Assembly: GCF_003352085.1 (NCBI RefSeq)
Contig: NZ_CP025804.1
Coordinates: 1,302,001-1,366,000, forward strand
Reading direction: 5' to 3'
Source: Sulfitobacter sp. SK012
GTDB lineage: Bacteria > Pseudomonadota > Alphaproteobacteria > Rhodobacterales > Rhodobacteraceae
DNA length: 64,000 nucleotides
Below the pieces are notes generated by a model. The model did no database searches. It saw only the letters and a list, made by a program, of their open reading frames with translations, and had not been told where the DNA came from. Position 1 is the first letter of the stretch; each line of letters starts with the position of its first letter. Below are positions 26,753 to 36,727 of this stretch, piece by piece. A program made the translations under genes and the position numbers.

Positions 26753-27459
26753 TATACGTCCTCCCCCTTGGGTCTGGTGGTGCGCTGTTCAATGCGCTTT
26801 TCATGTGTCCCCTGAATGATGCGGTGCACATAGATGCCGGGCAGGTGGATATGGTCGGGGTCAAAGGTGCCGGTGGGCACAATCTCTTCGACCTCAACAA
26901 CACAGACCTTGCCGCACATGGCCGCTGGCGGGTTAAAGTTGCGCGCCGTCTTGCGAAAGATCAGGTTGCCAGTGGCGTCGGCTTTCCACGCCTTGATGAT
27001 GCTCAGATCCGCAAAGATGCCCTCTTCGAGGATGTAATCCTGGCCGTCCCAGTTCTTCACTTCCTTGCCATCCGCGATCACGGTGCCGACGCCGGTCTTG
27101 GTGTAGAACCCCGGAATGCCGCAGCCGCCCGCGCGCATCCGCTCAGCCAGCGTGCCTTGTGGGTTGAACTCCAACTCGAGCTCGCCCGAGAGATACTGGC
27201 GCATAAATTCCGCGTTCTCGCCCACATAAGAGCTGATCATTTTCTTGACCTGACGCGTCTGCAGCAAGATCCCAATGCCAAAATCATCAACCCCCGCATT
27301 GTTGGACGCAAACGTTAAATCCTTGGTCCCCGCATCCCGGATCGCCGACAACAGCAACTCAGGAATGCCGCACAACCCAAATCCACCAGCCGCGATAAAC
27401 ATCCCGTCGTGCAAAAGCCCTTCAAGTGCCGAAGACGCACTCCCGTAGATCTTGTTCAT
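26752..27459 (-). CDS. scoA: 3-oxoacid CoA-transferase subunit A
   Basis: A 235-residue class I CoA-transferase subunit. The glycine-rich CoA-binding motif [10 protein letters not shown] is near residue 22, and later segments ([39 protein letters not shown]) are typical. It comes directly before scoB with overlapping stop and start. The region is richer in G+C than its neighbours. Confidence 0.93.
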   Translation of the reverse strand: MNKIYGSASSALEGLLHDGMFIAAGGFGLCGIPELLLSAIRDAGTKDLTFASNNAGVDDFGIGILLQTRQVKKMISSYVGENAEFMRQYLSGELELEFNPQGTLAERMRAGGCGIPGFYTKTGVGTVIADGKEVKNWDGQDYILEEGIFADLSIIKAWKADATGNLIFRKTARNFNPPAAMCGKVCVVEVEEIVPTGTFDPDHIHLPGIYVHRIIQGTHEKRIEQRTTRPKGEDV

Positions 27460-27527
27460 CGTTCAGGTTCCCTGCTGCTGGATCAATTTCGGGAGTTTTG
27501 CCCTTGGCGTTGTGCAGAGTCAAACGC

Positions 27528-28091
27528 TCAGAGGATACGCACCTGTGTCCCGATTGGAGCGATCTCGAACAGGGCTTCGATCATGTGGTTATAAAGCCCG
27601 ATACACCCGTCAGAGGACAGCCGCCCGATCTTGCGCGTATCGTGGGTGCCGTGGATCAAATAGGCGGGCCACGTGAGGTACATCGCATGTGTGCCCAATG
27701 GGTTGCCGGGGCCGGGGGGCATGTATTTCAGTTCGGGATTGCGTTCGATCATTGACTGCGTTGGGGTCCAATCTGGACCAACGCGTTTGCGCACGATCTG
27801 AGTGTAGCCGCGTTTGGTCAACTCATCGCTGCGCGGAACGGAAGTTGGGTACATTTTATATGTCTGGCCATCTCCGCTCCAGAAATGCAGCGCGCGCGAC
27901 GTTGTATCGGCCACAATCGCAGCCTTTCCCAGGGTATCAAAATGATCACGCCAGTCTTGCGTGACAAAGCTTGATGTGTTGCGGCGATTGGGCGTGGGGC
28001 TGACGGACTGCGCCTGCAGAATTGCCGGCGTAAAGAGTGTCGCTGTGCCGCAGACAAGCAAGCGCCTGCGGGAGAGAGGGGAATGTGCCAT
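27528..28091 (-). CDS. L,D-transpeptidase (YkuD family)
   Basis: A 187-residue exported enzyme. The N-terminus MAHSPLSRRRLLVCG resembles a twin-arginine signal. The YkuD catalytic motif is HGTHDTRKIGRLSSDGCIGLYN, with the nucleophilic Cys in SDGCIGL. Such enzymes make 3-3 cross-links or attach proteins to peptidoglycan. Start 28091 is chosen because it begins the signal; the frame extends 34 codons upstream without support. Confidence 0.88.
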   Translation of the reverse strand: MAHSPLSRRRLLVCGTATLFTPAILQAQSVSPTPNRRNTSSFVTQDWRDHFDTLGKAAIVADTTSRALHFWSGDGQTYKMYPTSVPRSDELTKRGYTQIVRKRVGPDWTPTQSMIERNPELKYMPPGPGNPLGTHAMYLTWPAYLIHGTHDTRKIGRLSSDGCIGLYNHMIEALFEIAPIGTQVRIL

Positions 28092-28405
28092 TTGATTTGC
28101 CTTTTTCTGCTCTGCTTTTTTAGGAGAGTCTGTCAAAGGCGCGGCATCGAGACAAATCACTTCTGTTTGATCGGCGCGCGACGGGTCGTGCAAAGGAAAC
28201 GCATCAAACTAGCATTGCGGGCGTTGGGTTGTTGCCAGATTTTAAGACATGTTCGAGCTACAAGATGTATGCGGAGCTTGGATCTATCCGGCATCCCATT
28301 CGATCTCGAGAATGCAAACAGTTCACTATACTAATTTCGCGCTGCACAACGTCCCCAGCCGTGAGATGCTGGGGACGTTGCGCAGAACAAACTAGCGCCG
28401 CGACA
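28092..28405. other. Non-coding gap between the L,D-transpeptidase and topA genes
   Basis: These 314 bases hold the upstream region of the L,D-transpeptidase gene and the 3' end of the topA transcript. Apart from the 28347-28380 hairpin I see no gene or clear element. Confidence 0.4.
28347..28380 (-). terminator. Hairpin after topA
   Basis: CAACGTCCCCAGC (28347-28359) pairs perfectly with GCTGGGGACGTTG (28368-28380) over an 8-base loop. No T-run follows on the minus strand, so it may be a Rho-assisted or processed 3' end. It lies 26 bases after the topA stop. Confidence 0.6.
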
Positions 28406-31030
28406 TTACTCTTGTTTGGCAGCGGCCGGTTTTTTGGCCGCCGGCTTTTTAGCGGCGGGTTTTTTCGCTGCCTTTTTCTTGGGCGCTGCTTTCTTCTTGG
28501 CAGCAGGGCGCTTTTTACCTGCTTTTGCCGCGCGTTCGTCGATCAAGATGACCGCCTGATCCATCGTCAAATCTTCTGGCTCGATGGTGTCAGGGATTGT
28601 CGCATTGACCTTCTCCCATTTCACATAAGGACCGTATTTGCCCTTCATTATGTTTACAGGGCCACCAGCGTCGGGGTGTTCGCCCAATTCGCGCAGAGGG
28701 ACGGCGGCCTGGCCACGTGCACCACGGCTGGCGATTTTCTCGGCCAGCAGTTGTACGGCGCGGTTCATCCCGACGGTAAAGACTTCGTCGATGCCTTCAA
28801 GGTTGGCATTGGTCCCGCCACGCTCAGATGTTGAGGCGGCATGTTTCAGATAGGGACCGTAGCGCCCAATATTTGCCCAAACCATCACGCCGTCTTCGGG
28901 GTGTGGCCCGAGTTCGCGTGGGAGTGACAGCAACATCAGCGCGCGCTCCATCTCCAGATCTTCTGGTGGCCACTCTTTTGGCACACCTTGGCGCGGCGGC
29001 TTCTTATTCTCTTCGGTCATTTCGCCGCGCTGGACGTATGGTCCGAAACGGCCTTTGAATACGCGGATTTCTTCGCCTGCGTCGGTGCCCAACAGTTTGC
29101 CTTCTGGCGGAATGGCTGATGCTTCCGCTTCGGGGTCGGGTGGGCCAAAGGCGCGGGTATAGCGGCATTCAGGATAGCTTGAGCAGCCGATAAACGCCCC
29201 GCCCGAACGCGCAGTGCGCATCGACAGGCGTCCTTTGCCGCAATTGGGGCACAGGCGCGGATCGCCACCGTCTTCGGTTGGTGGAAACAGATGCGGCTCA
29301 AGCACGTCGTTGATTTTCTCAAGCACTTCGGTGATCCGCAGCTCGGACGTCTCGGCGATCGCGGCAGAGAAATCGCGCCAAAAGCGGCGTAGCACTTCTT
29401 TATACTCGGCGTCGCCGGCGCTGACTTTATCAAGCTGGTTTTCGAGATCCGCCGTGAAATCATAGCCCACATATTTGCGGAAGTAATTTTCAAGGAACGC
29501 AGTGACCAACCGGCCTTTGTCCTCGGGGATCAGGCGGTTGCCTTCCTTGCGGACATAGTCGCGGTCTTGAATGGTCGTGACGATGCTGGCGTAAGTTGAT
29601 GGGCGGCCAATGCCGAGCTCTTCCATGCGCTTGACCAGCGTCGCTTCGGTATATCGGGGTGGGGGCTGCGTGAAATGCTGCTCTGGAGTGACGGCGCGTT
29701 TGTCCATCGCCTCGCCTTGGGTGATCTGAGGCAGACGTTTGTCATCATCATCCACGACGTCATCGCGGCCTTCTTCGTAAATCTTGAGAAAGCCGTCAAA
29801 GAGGACAACTTGGCCAGTCGCGCGCAGCATCACTTGCTGGTCTTTGCTGCCGATGTCGACAGTCGTACGCTCTAGGCGCGCGCTTTCCATCTGGCACGCA
29901 AGGGTCCGTTTCCAGATCAGATCATACAGCTTGCGCTGATCGCCGTCCATCAACTTGAGCGCCTCGGCGTCCTTGGTCATGTCGGTGGGACGCACGCATT
30001 CGTGAGCTTCTTGGGCGTTCTTAGCTTTGTTCTTGTAGACGCGCGGGCTGTCTGGAACATATTCAGCGCCGTACCGGTCCTTGATTGCATCACGCGCCAT
30101 GACAACGGCCTCTGGAGCCATGTCGATGCCATCGGTCCGCATATAAGTAATGTGACCGGCTTCATATAGGCGTTGCGCAGTGCTCATGGTCTGGCGCGCG
30201 CCCATGCCAAATTTGCGGCTGGCTTCTTGCTGCAAGGTAGAGGTCATGAAGGGGGCCGAAGGGTTGCGGCTGGCCGGTTTTGCTTCAACGCTGGCGACGT
30301 GCAGATCACGGCTGGTGATGGCTTGCACAGCCATTTCGGCCTGTGTGTCGTTTTCCAGGTCAAATTTATCGAGCTTTTTTCCAGCCAGCATCGTCAGGCG
30401 TGCTTCGAATTCTTGGCCCCGCGGCGTGGCAAGCAGCGTCTTTACGCTCCAGTATTCGCGATTGCGAAATGCCTCGATCTCCATTTCGCGCTCGACAATG
30501 ATGCGCAAAGTAACGGATTGCACGCGACCGGCTGATTTGGCACCCGGCAGCTTGCGCCATAGGACAGGCGAAAGATTAAAGCCGACCAAATAGTCCAACG
30601 CGCGGCGGGCAAGATAGGCCTGCACAAGCGGCATATCGACCTGACGTGGGTTCGCCATCGCCTCTGTCACGGCCTTTTTTGTGATTTGGTTAAAGACGAC
30701 GCGACTGACGGGTGTGTCTTTTTTGATCGATTTGCGGGCGGTCAACGCCTCTTGCAAGTGCCAGCTGATGGCTTCGCCTTCGCGGTCGGGGTCCGTCGCG
30801 AGGATCAGTTCGTTGTCGTCTTTTAACGCGTCTGCAATTGCTTTTACGTGTTTTTTGCTCTCGCTCGCGATTTCCCACAGCATGTCAAAATCGTTGTCTG
30901 TATCGACCGATCCATCCTTGGGCGGAAGGTCCCGTACGTGGCCGTAAGACGCCAGAACAGTGAAGTTGTCGCCAAGATACTTATTGATGGTTTTAGCCTT
31001 GGCGGGCGATTCGACGACAACAACGGGCAT
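28406..31030 (-). CDS. topA: DNA topoisomerase I
   Basis: An 874-residue type IA topoisomerase that relaxes negative supercoils. The TOPRIM domain starts at once (MPVVVVESPAKAKTINKYLG), with ATDPDREGEAI as the metal motif. The active tyrosine is Tyr296 in YMRTDGID. A C4 zinc element (CPNCGKGRLS, CSSYPEC) and C-terminal repeat domains follow. The last 40 or so residues are a Lys/Ala/Pro-rich tail of repeated AAKKPAAK units. ATG 31030 gives the standard start; the frame extends 21 codons upstream. Confidence 0.98.
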   Translation of the reverse strand: MPVVVVESPAKAKTINKYLGDNFTVLASYGHVRDLPPKDGSVDTDNDFDMLWEIASESKKHVKAIADALKDDNELILATDPDREGEAISWHLQEALTARKSIKKDTPVSRVVFNQITKKAVTEAMANPRQVDMPLVQAYLARRALDYLVGFNLSPVLWRKLPGAKSAGRVQSVTLRIIVEREMEIEAFRNREYWSVKTLLATPRGQEFEARLTMLAGKKLDKFDLENDTQAEMAVQAITSRDLHVASVEAKPASRNPSAPFMTSTLQQEASRKFGMGARQTMSTAQRLYEAGHITYMRTDGIDMAPEAVVMARDAIKDRYGAEYVPDSPRVYKNKAKNAQEAHECVRPTDMTKDAEALKLMDGDQRKLYDLIWKRTLACQMESARLERTTVDIGSKDQQVMLRATGQVVLFDGFLKIYEEGRDDVVDDDDKRLPQITQGEAMDKRAVTPEQHFTQPPPRYTEATLVKRMEELGIGRPSTYASIVTTIQDRDYVRKEGNRLIPEDKGRLVTAFLENYFRKYVGYDFTADLENQLDKVSAGDAEYKEVLRRFWRDFSAAIAETSELRITEVLEKINDVLEPHLFPPTEDGGDPRLCPNCGKGRLSMRTARSGGAFIGCSSYPECRYTRAFGPPDPEAEASAIPPEGKLLGTDAGEEIRVFKGRFGPYVQRGEMTEENKKPPRQGVPKEWPPEDLEMERALMLLSLPRELGPHPEDGVMVWANIGRYGPYLKHAASTSERGGTNANLEGIDEVFTVGMNRAVQLLAEKIASRGARGQAAVPLRELGEHPDAGGPVNIMKGKYGPYVKWEKVNATIPDTIEPEDLTMDQAVILIDERAAKAGKKRPAAKKKAAPKKKAAKKPAAKKPAAKKPAAAKQE

Positions 31031-31173
31031 AGATTTTAACACCTTAGACGAGAAACACGGGGTAGCCAGTGGCCTGTGACATGTGGGATGCAAGGGGGCA
31101 TTGTCAATGCGGCGTGTGTTCTTGGCGGATGGAATTTCTGCGGAACGCCCATCGTTATTCAGTTTTTCTAGGC

Positions 31174-32328
31174 CTAACTGGGGCGCGAGAGCAGGCCGCC
31201 GGGACTGCGCAAGATTTGCCCGTCAAGCTCCAGATCAACCAACGCCGGGGCGATGATCCTTGGTTGGGCGCGTAGGTCGCGGATCAGCTGATCCTCGGCG
31301 ACGGGGGAGGGGCCGAGGCGTTCGAGGATTTGCTTGTGCAACTCCACAACACTGCTGCGCAAGCCGTGTTTGCGCTCAGGTCGCGCAGGTGGTGGATCAA
31401 GGGGAAGCATCGGGGTTTCGCCTCCTTGTGGGGATCCAAGCGCCTCAATTATATCAGCGGCGGAGCGTATTAGTGTCGCCCCGTCTCGGATCAGCATGTT
31501 GCAGCCTGCTGCGCGGGCATCCATCGGGCTACCGGGGACGGCGAAAATGTCGCGCCCTTGATCAAGCGCATCGCGGGCGGTGATCAGGCTGCCGGATTTT
31601 GCGGCGGCCTCGATGACCACGGTGGCGGCTGACAATCCGGAAATGATTCGATTTCTACTTGGGAAATGGCGGGCCATCGGTTGCAGGCCCATAGGCTGTT
31701 CGCTGAGCCTGAGACCTTGTTGAGCAATGTCGAGCGCAAGATCGGTGTTCTCTGCTGGGTACATCACATCGACGCCGCCTGCCTGCACAGCAATTGTGCC
31801 GCGTTTGAGGGCCGCCAGATGCACGGCGGCGTCCACGCCGCGTGCGAGGCCTGAGACCACAACATATCCAGCGGCCCCGAGATCGGTGGCCAGCGCGCGC
31901 GCCATGCGCGTACCCAAAGATGAGGCGTTGCGCGCCCCGACCAGCGAAATCATCGGGCGCGTCAGTAAATCCGTGTTGCCGACGGCCCAAAGGAAGGGCG
32001 GCGCGTCGCTGATCTCAGAGAGTAAACTGGGGTAGGGCGCGTCGCCTTCGATCAAGAGCTTTGCGCCGGCCGCACGCGCGGCTTTAAGCTCTGCATGCAC
32101 AACGCCTTCGGGGCAAATTTCATATCCTGAAACGCCCGCGGCGCGCGCTACCTCAGGCAGCGCGGCCAACGCGTTTTGCGCAGTACCGTGTTCAGCCAGC
32201 AGTCGTTTATACGTAGAAATGCCGACCCGGCGCGAGCGCAACAAACGGAGGCGGGCAAACTGCTCAACTTCCTGGGTGTGTGGGAGTGGGGGGTGAGTGG
32301 AAGAAGGATTGTGGTCCCTGTCAGTCAT
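31174..32328 (-). CDS. dprA: DNA-processing protein DprA
   Basis: A 384-residue protein that binds single-stranded DNA and loads RecA during natural transformation. The extended Rossmann domain shows ISLVGARNASSLGTRMA, VVSGLARGVDAAVH, HFPSRNRIISGLS and EAAAKSGSLITARDALDQGR. The C-terminal 55 residues look like the winged-helix domain (QILERLGPSPVAEDQLIRDL). It lies 143 bases upstream of topA on the same strand, a common pairing in bacteria. Confidence 0.95.
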   Translation of the reverse strand: MTDRDHNPSSTHPPLPHTQEVEQFARLRLLRSRRVGISTYKRLLAEHGTAQNALAALPEVARAAGVSGYEICPEGVVHAELKAARAAGAKLLIEGDAPYPSLLSEISDAPPFLWAVGNTDLLTRPMISLVGARNASSLGTRMARALATDLGAAGYVVVSGLARGVDAAVHLAALKRGTIAVQAGGVDVMYPAENTDLALDIAQQGLRLSEQPMGLQPMARHFPSRNRIISGLSAATVVIEAAAKSGSLITARDALDQGRDIFAVPGSPMDARAAGCNMLIRDGATLIRSAADIIEALGSPQGGETPMLPLDPPPARPERKHGLRSSVVELHKQILERLGPSPVAEDQLIRDLRAQPRIIAPALVDLELDGQILRSPGGLLSRPS

Positions 32329-32443
32329 CCCGTGCTCCGTTTGTTGCTAGAATCAGGTATAGATCGACCTGGTTAACAGCGCATGAATCGATTGAGGTCG
32401 ATTTGGAACAATTGGACCACGAACTTTAAACAGATAGGTTCGT

Positions 32444-33865
32444 TTAAGACGCAGAGCCACCAACCGTTAGCCCGCCGATCATCAGCGTTGGCTGACCGAC
32501 ACCCACGGGCACCCACTGGCCCTGCTTGCCGCAGTTACCCATGCCGGGGTCGAGGGCGGGATCGTTGCCAATAGCGCGGATTTGTTTCAGCGCCGTGGCC
32601 CCGTCGCCGATTAACGTGGCCCCTTTGACAGGTGCTCCGACGACGCCGTTTTGCACGCTGTAGGCTTCGGTGCATGAAAACACGAACTTGCCGTTGGTGA
32701 TGTCGACCTGACCGCCGCCAAAGCCCACAGCGTAAATACCGTCCTTTAGATCGGCGACAATATCACCCGGGGCTGCATCGCCCCCGAGCATATGGGTGTT
32801 TGTCATGCGCGGCATTGGAATATGGGCAAAGCTCTCGCGACGGCCATTGCCGGTGGATTGAACCCCCATAAGTCGTGCATTTTGACGGTCTTGCATGTAG
32901 CCCACCAGCTTGCCGTCTTCGATCAGGACGTTTTTGGCCGAGGGTGTTCCTTCGTCGTCGACAGAAATACTGCCGCGCCGATCGGGGATGGTGCCATCAT
33001 CCAACACCGTCACCCCTTTGGAGGCGATCTGCTGACCCATCAGGCCTGCAAATGCCGAGCTGCCTTTGCGGTTAAAATCGCCCTCAAGCCCATGGCCGAT
33101 TGCTTCATGCAGCAAAATACCAGGCCAGCCGGGGCCAAGCACCACATCCATGACACCCGCCGGGGCAGGGACCGCTTCTAGATTAACTGCAGCGATACGT
33201 AGCGCCTCGCGGGCTTTGGCTTGCCAGCCGCTGGGGTCCAGCAATCCGTCCAAACCAATGCGCCCACCGCCGCCTGCCGTGCCGCTTTCGCGCCTGCCAT
33301 CTTGTTCAACGATGATTGAGACATTCACGCGGGTCATCGGGCGCACGTCGCGCACTGAGGTGCCTTCGGGGCGCAAAATCTCAACTTCTTGAATGGAGGC
33401 TGCGATGGTCGCGCTGACTTGGACAACGCGTTTATCCAGAGCTCGGGCAAAGTCATCGATAGCACGCAGGGTCTCGACCTTTACTGGAAAGGAGGCACCG
33501 GCAATTGGGTCCGCATCGGTATATAGTCGTTGATTTGTGCCTTCTGGCGCATCGGCCCAAGTGCCGCCGCCTTGACCGACAGCCAGACGCGCCGTTTCAG
33601 CGGCACGGCGCAGGGCGGCCTCGGAAATCTCGGTGGAATGGGCGTATCCAGCCACTTCGCCGCGCACTGCTCGCAGGCCGAACCCTTCGGCTGCGTCATA
33701 ACTTGCTGTTTTGAGGCGGCCATCGTCGAACACCAGTGCCTCAGAGCGACGGCGTTCAAAGAAAAGTTCTCCGTCATCTGCCCCAGCGACGGCATCGCGC
33801 AGGATACGCAAGGAAGTCTCGCGGTCGACGCCGCCTTCAAAGGGCGAAAAGGGGGTGTCAGACAT
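32444..33865 (-). CDS. tldD: Metalloprotease TldD
   Basis: A 473-residue TldD/PmbA family protease, usually acting with TldE/PmbA on unfolded peptides such as antitoxins or microcin precursors. The zinc motif HEAIGHGLEGD is visible. The N-terminal region has LRAVRGEVAGYAHSTEISEAA, and GNGRRESFAHIPMPRMTNT is a family signature. PmbA is not in the window. ATG 33865 is chosen for a normal N-terminus. It is transcribed divergently from ctaC. Confidence 0.95.
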   Translation of the reverse strand: MSDTPFSPFEGGVDRETSLRILRDAVAGADDGELFFERRRSEALVFDDGRLKTASYDAAEGFGLRAVRGEVAGYAHSTEISEAALRRAAETARLAVGQGGGTWADAPEGTNQRLYTDADPIAGASFPVKVETLRAIDDFARALDKRVVQVSATIAASIQEVEILRPEGTSVRDVRPMTRVNVSIIVEQDGRRESGTAGGGGRIGLDGLLDPSGWQAKAREALRIAAVNLEAVPAPAGVMDVVLGPGWPGILLHEAIGHGLEGDFNRKGSSAFAGLMGQQIASKGVTVLDDGTIPDRRGSISVDDEGTPSAKNVLIEDGKLVGYMQDRQNARLMGVQSTGNGRRESFAHIPMPRMTNTHMLGGDAAPGDIVADLKDGIYAVGFGGGQVDITNGKFVFSCTEAYSVQNGVVGAPVKGATLIGDGATALKQIRAIGNDPALDPGMGNCGKQGQWVPVGVGQPTLMIGGLTVGGSAS

Positions 33866-34039
33866 CGGTCGGGCTCCTATCACGGGCGAAAAACGCATTT
33901 CGCGTCTTTCTGCCGCAAGCATGTGGCTTTATCTCGTCGATAGAATATGATTGTAAGATGCCAGATTACAATGCACCGACCCAAGGCTAGTTCTTTTGGC
34001 ACGGGCATCCTCCTCAGGGTCACCAGATCAGGACGACAT

Positions 34040-34963
34040 ATGAAACATCTTCTCTCTCTTAGTGGCCTAATGGCCAGTTTAGCCGCTCTGCCCGCATTGG
34101 CGCAGGAAAATCTACAAATTGACGGCCTCGAAATTATCGGGCGGCCTGTGGACGGCGAGATGGGGTTTCAGCCCGCGGCAACGCTTGTTGCGCGAGAACT
34201 GCATTGGCTTGACGGGATGATTCTGGTGATCATCACGGTTATCTCGGTTTTTGTGACTGCCTTGTTGCTTTGGGTCGCCTTTCGCTACAACAAATCGCGC
34301 AACCCCACGCCGTCGAGCTTTACCCATCATACACCGGTTGAAGTCGCATGGACGGTTGTCCCGATCGTGATCTTGGTAGCAATTGGTGCGTATTCGCTGC
34401 CGATTCTGTTCCGCCAGCAGGAAATCCCTGTCGCGGATGTGACGATCAAAGCCACGGGAAACCAGTGGTACTGGTCTTATGAATATGTCGACGAAGGTTT
34501 TGGTTTTGACAGCTACATGATTGGCTCGCCCGCCTCGTTGAGCGCTGAGGACGAGGAAGCCGGTGCGGTTGCCCACGTTCTGAGTGATCAAATGGTCGCT
34601 AAGTTGGAACAGGCTGGCTACAGCCGCGATGAGTGGCTGCTGGCCACAGATTCAGCCGTTGTGATCCCTGTTGGCAAAACCATCGTGATGCAGGTGACTG
34701 GCTCTGATGTGATCCACGCTTGGACGATCCCGGCCTTTGGGGTCAAGCAAGACGCGGTGCCGGGCCGTTTGGCGGAACTTTGGTTTGCTGCTGAAAAAGA
34801 AGGCATTTACTTTGGTCAGTGTTCTGAGCTGTGCGGCAATGCGCACGCTTATATGCCGATCACGGTCAAAGTTGTCTCAGAAGAGGCTTATGCCGATTGG
34901 CTGAACCGAGCCAAAGAAGAATACGCAGGTATCCCTCAGCCGCTGACGCTCGCGGCGAACTAA
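34040..34963 (+). CDS. ctaC: Cytochrome c oxidase subunit II
   Basis: A 307-residue subunit carrying the CuA electron entry site. A signal peptide (to about ALPALAQ) and two transmembrane segments precede the periplasmic cupredoxin domain. The aromatic electron path is in [10 protein letters not shown]. The CuA ligands are His226, Cys261, Glu263, Cys265, His269 and Met272 (the last five in [13 protein letters not shown]). ATG 34040 starts the signal peptide. It opens the ctaC-ctaB-coxF-like-ctaG-ctaE group; subunit I (ctaD) is not here. Confidence 0.98.
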   Translation: MKHLLSLSGLMASLAALPALAQENLQIDGLEIIGRPVDGEMGFQPAATLVARELHWLDGMILVIITVISVFVTALLLWVAFRYNKSRNPTPSSFTHHTPVEVAWTVVPIVILVAIGAYSLPILFRQQEIPVADVTIKATGNQWYWSYEYVDEGFGFDSYMIGSPASLSAEDEEAGAVAHVLSDQMVAKLEQAGYSRDEWLLATDSAVVIPVGKTIVMQVTGSDVIHAWTIPAFGVKQDAVPGRLAELWFAAEKEGIYFGQCSELCGNAHAYMPITVKVVSEEAYADWLNRAKEEYAGIPQPLTLAAN

Positions 34964-35027
34964 AGCCCGTCCTGAACCCAGAGCGCGCGGATATTCCGCG
35001 CCTCAAGGTATTCCGAGAAAGGTCGAC

Positions 35028-35966
35028 ATGGCCAACACCACTGGTACACAAAGCTTTGAATACGAGGCGCAGTTGGGCGACTATTTCGCCCTGCTAAAGC
35101 CCCGTGTGATGCAGCTTGTTGTTTTTACAGCGCTGGTTGGCATGCTTGCCGCGCCGACAGCAGTGCACCCTGTCGTGGGGTTTGCGTCGATCTTGTTTGT
35201 TGCCATCGGGGCTGGGGCCTCGGGTGCGCTTAACATGTGGTGGGACGCGGATATCGATGCCGTGATGCGTCGGACGGCCAATCGCCCCATTCCAGCAGGC
35301 AAAGTGCAGCCGGGCGAAGCGCTCGCACTTGGCGTCGCACTTTCGGGCCTGTCGGTGATGATGTTGGCGTTGTCTGCAAATCTGCTGGCCGCGGGCATGT
35401 TGCTCTTTACGATACTGTTTTACGCGGTTTTCTATTCGATGTGGCTCAAGCGGAGCACCCCGCAGAACATCGTTATTGGTGGTGCGGCGGGTGCCTTTCC
35501 GCCGGTCATTGGATGGATCATCGCCACGGGAAGTTTTTCATTTGAGCCATGGTTGATGTTTGCACTGATTTTCATGTGGACGCCGCCGCACTTCTGGGCG
35601 CTGGCTCTGTTCATGCGCGGTGACTACGACGATGCAGGTGTGCCGATGCTTACGGTCACGCATGGCCGTCCTTCAACGCGCCGCCATATCCTAGCCTACA
35701 CTATTTTGCTGGTGATCCTTGCGATTGGCACCGCATTCACTGCAATTGGCGGGCCGATTTATCTGGTCACAGCTTTGGTTCTGAACGCATTGTTCTTGCT
35801 GGGCGCATATCGTATCTGGCAACGCGATGAAGACGATAGCGAAGCAGACAATTACGCGGTTGAGCGTAAGTTCTTCCGGCTATCATTGTGGTATTTGTTC
35901 CTGCATTTCGGCGCGATCCTTGCTGAGGCATCGTTGCGTCCGTTGGGATGGGGAGGCTGGTCATGA
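35028..35966 (+). CDS. ctaB: Protoheme IX farnesyltransferase (heme O synthase)
   Basis: A 312-residue UbiA-family membrane enzyme that adds a farnesyl group to heme B to make heme O for the oxidase. The prenyl-binding motif MWWDADIDAVMRRTANRP and the second Asp-rich motif DYDDAGVPMLTV are visible, with about nine hydrophobic segments. It follows ctaC by 64 bases, and its stop overlaps the next start (ATGA). Confidence 0.97.
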   Translation: MANTTGTQSFEYEAQLGDYFALLKPRVMQLVVFTALVGMLAAPTAVHPVVGFASILFVAIGAGASGALNMWWDADIDAVMRRTANRPIPAGKVQPGEALALGVALSGLSVMMLALSANLLAAGMLLFTILFYAVFYSMWLKRSTPQNIVIGGAAGAFPPVIGWIIATGSFSFEPWLMFALIFMWTPPHFWALALFMRGDYDDAGVPMLTVTHGRPSTRRHILAYTILLVILAIGTAFTAIGGPIYLVTALVLNALFLLGAYRIWQRDEDDSEADNYAVERKFFRLSLWYLFLHFGAILAEASLRPLGWGGWS

Positions 35967-36130
35967 GTTTAAATCGCGAACATGAAATCCACACTCGTCG
36001 TCGCGGCCGCAATGTTGGTGTTGGGCTGATGTTGGGTGGGTTTGTCCTTCTGATCATGGTGCTGACGTACGTGAAGATCACTCAGACTGATTTTGAACTG
36101 CCTGCGAACCAGCAAAGTGTGGATAACTGA
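35963..36130 (+). CDS. CoxF-like 55-aa membrane microprotein in the oxidase operon
   Basis: A 55-residue protein with a basic N-terminus (TRRRGRN), one transmembrane helix (about 19-37) and a short C-terminus. ATG 35963 overlaps the ctaB stop (ATGA), and its TGA overlaps the start of ctaG (TGATG), so translation is tightly coupled. In Alphaproteobacteria a small CoxF-type protein sits in this place and is tied to oxidase assembly. Assignment rests on position, size and the basic-helix pattern. Confidence 0.75.
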   Translation: MSLNREHEIHTRRRGRNVGVGLMLGGFVLLIMVLTYVKITQTDFELPANQQSVDN

Positions 36131-36705
36131 TGGCAATGACTGGCCCCCAAAAAACTGTCGCACAGACCGTGAGTCTGGTGATTTTCATGGGCAGTATGGC
36201 GTGGGCGTCGGTGCCGTTTTACGATTGGTTCTGCCGGGTCACTGGATTTGGCGGTGTACCTGGTCAGGTCGAAACCGCTTCGGACGACGTGTTGGACCAG
36301 ACCATCAAGATTCGCTTTGATGCGTCGCTCAATCAAGGCATGGCTTGGGAATTCAAACCTGTTGTCCGCGAGATGGAGTTGCGCATCGGTGAGACAGGCC
36401 TTGCGTTCTATGAAGCCTATAATCCGACCAACAGACCAATCGCGGGCCAAGCGTCCTATAATGTGACGCCCTATTCTGCTGGTGCTTTCTTTGAAAAGAT
36501 CGACTGCTTTTGCTTCACGGAGCAGGTGCTGGCCCCCGGCGAGCGCGTTCAGATGCCCGTAAGCTTTTATGTCGATCCTGAAATTGTTGCGGACCGCGAC
36601 GGGAAGTTTGTACATACCATCACGCTGTCCTATACATTCTACGAAATCGATATCCCCGAGGGCTACGCCGCCCTTGAAACTGAGACAACGCAAGACCTGA
36701 ATTAA
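36130..36705 (+). CDS. ctaG: Cytochrome c oxidase assembly protein CtaG/Cox11
   Basis: A 191-residue copper chaperone that delivers CuB to subunit I. One N-terminal membrane helix (about 12-30) is followed by a periplasmic immunoglobulin-like domain. The copper-binding Cys pair is Cys126 and Cys128 in DCFCFTEQ, and VSFYVDPEI is the family signature. The start overlaps the upstream microprotein stop. Confidence 0.96.
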   Translation: MAMTGPQKTVAQTVSLVIFMGSMAWASVPFYDWFCRVTGFGGVPGQVETASDDVLDQTIKIRFDASLNQGMAWEFKPVVREMELRIGETGLAFYEAYNPTNRPIAGQASYNVTPYSAGAFFEKIDCFCFTEQVLAPGERVQMPVSFYVDPEIVADRDGKFVHTITLSYTFYEIDIPEGYAALETETTQDLN

Positions 36706-36727
36706 ATAACAAACTGAGGGACCCCGC

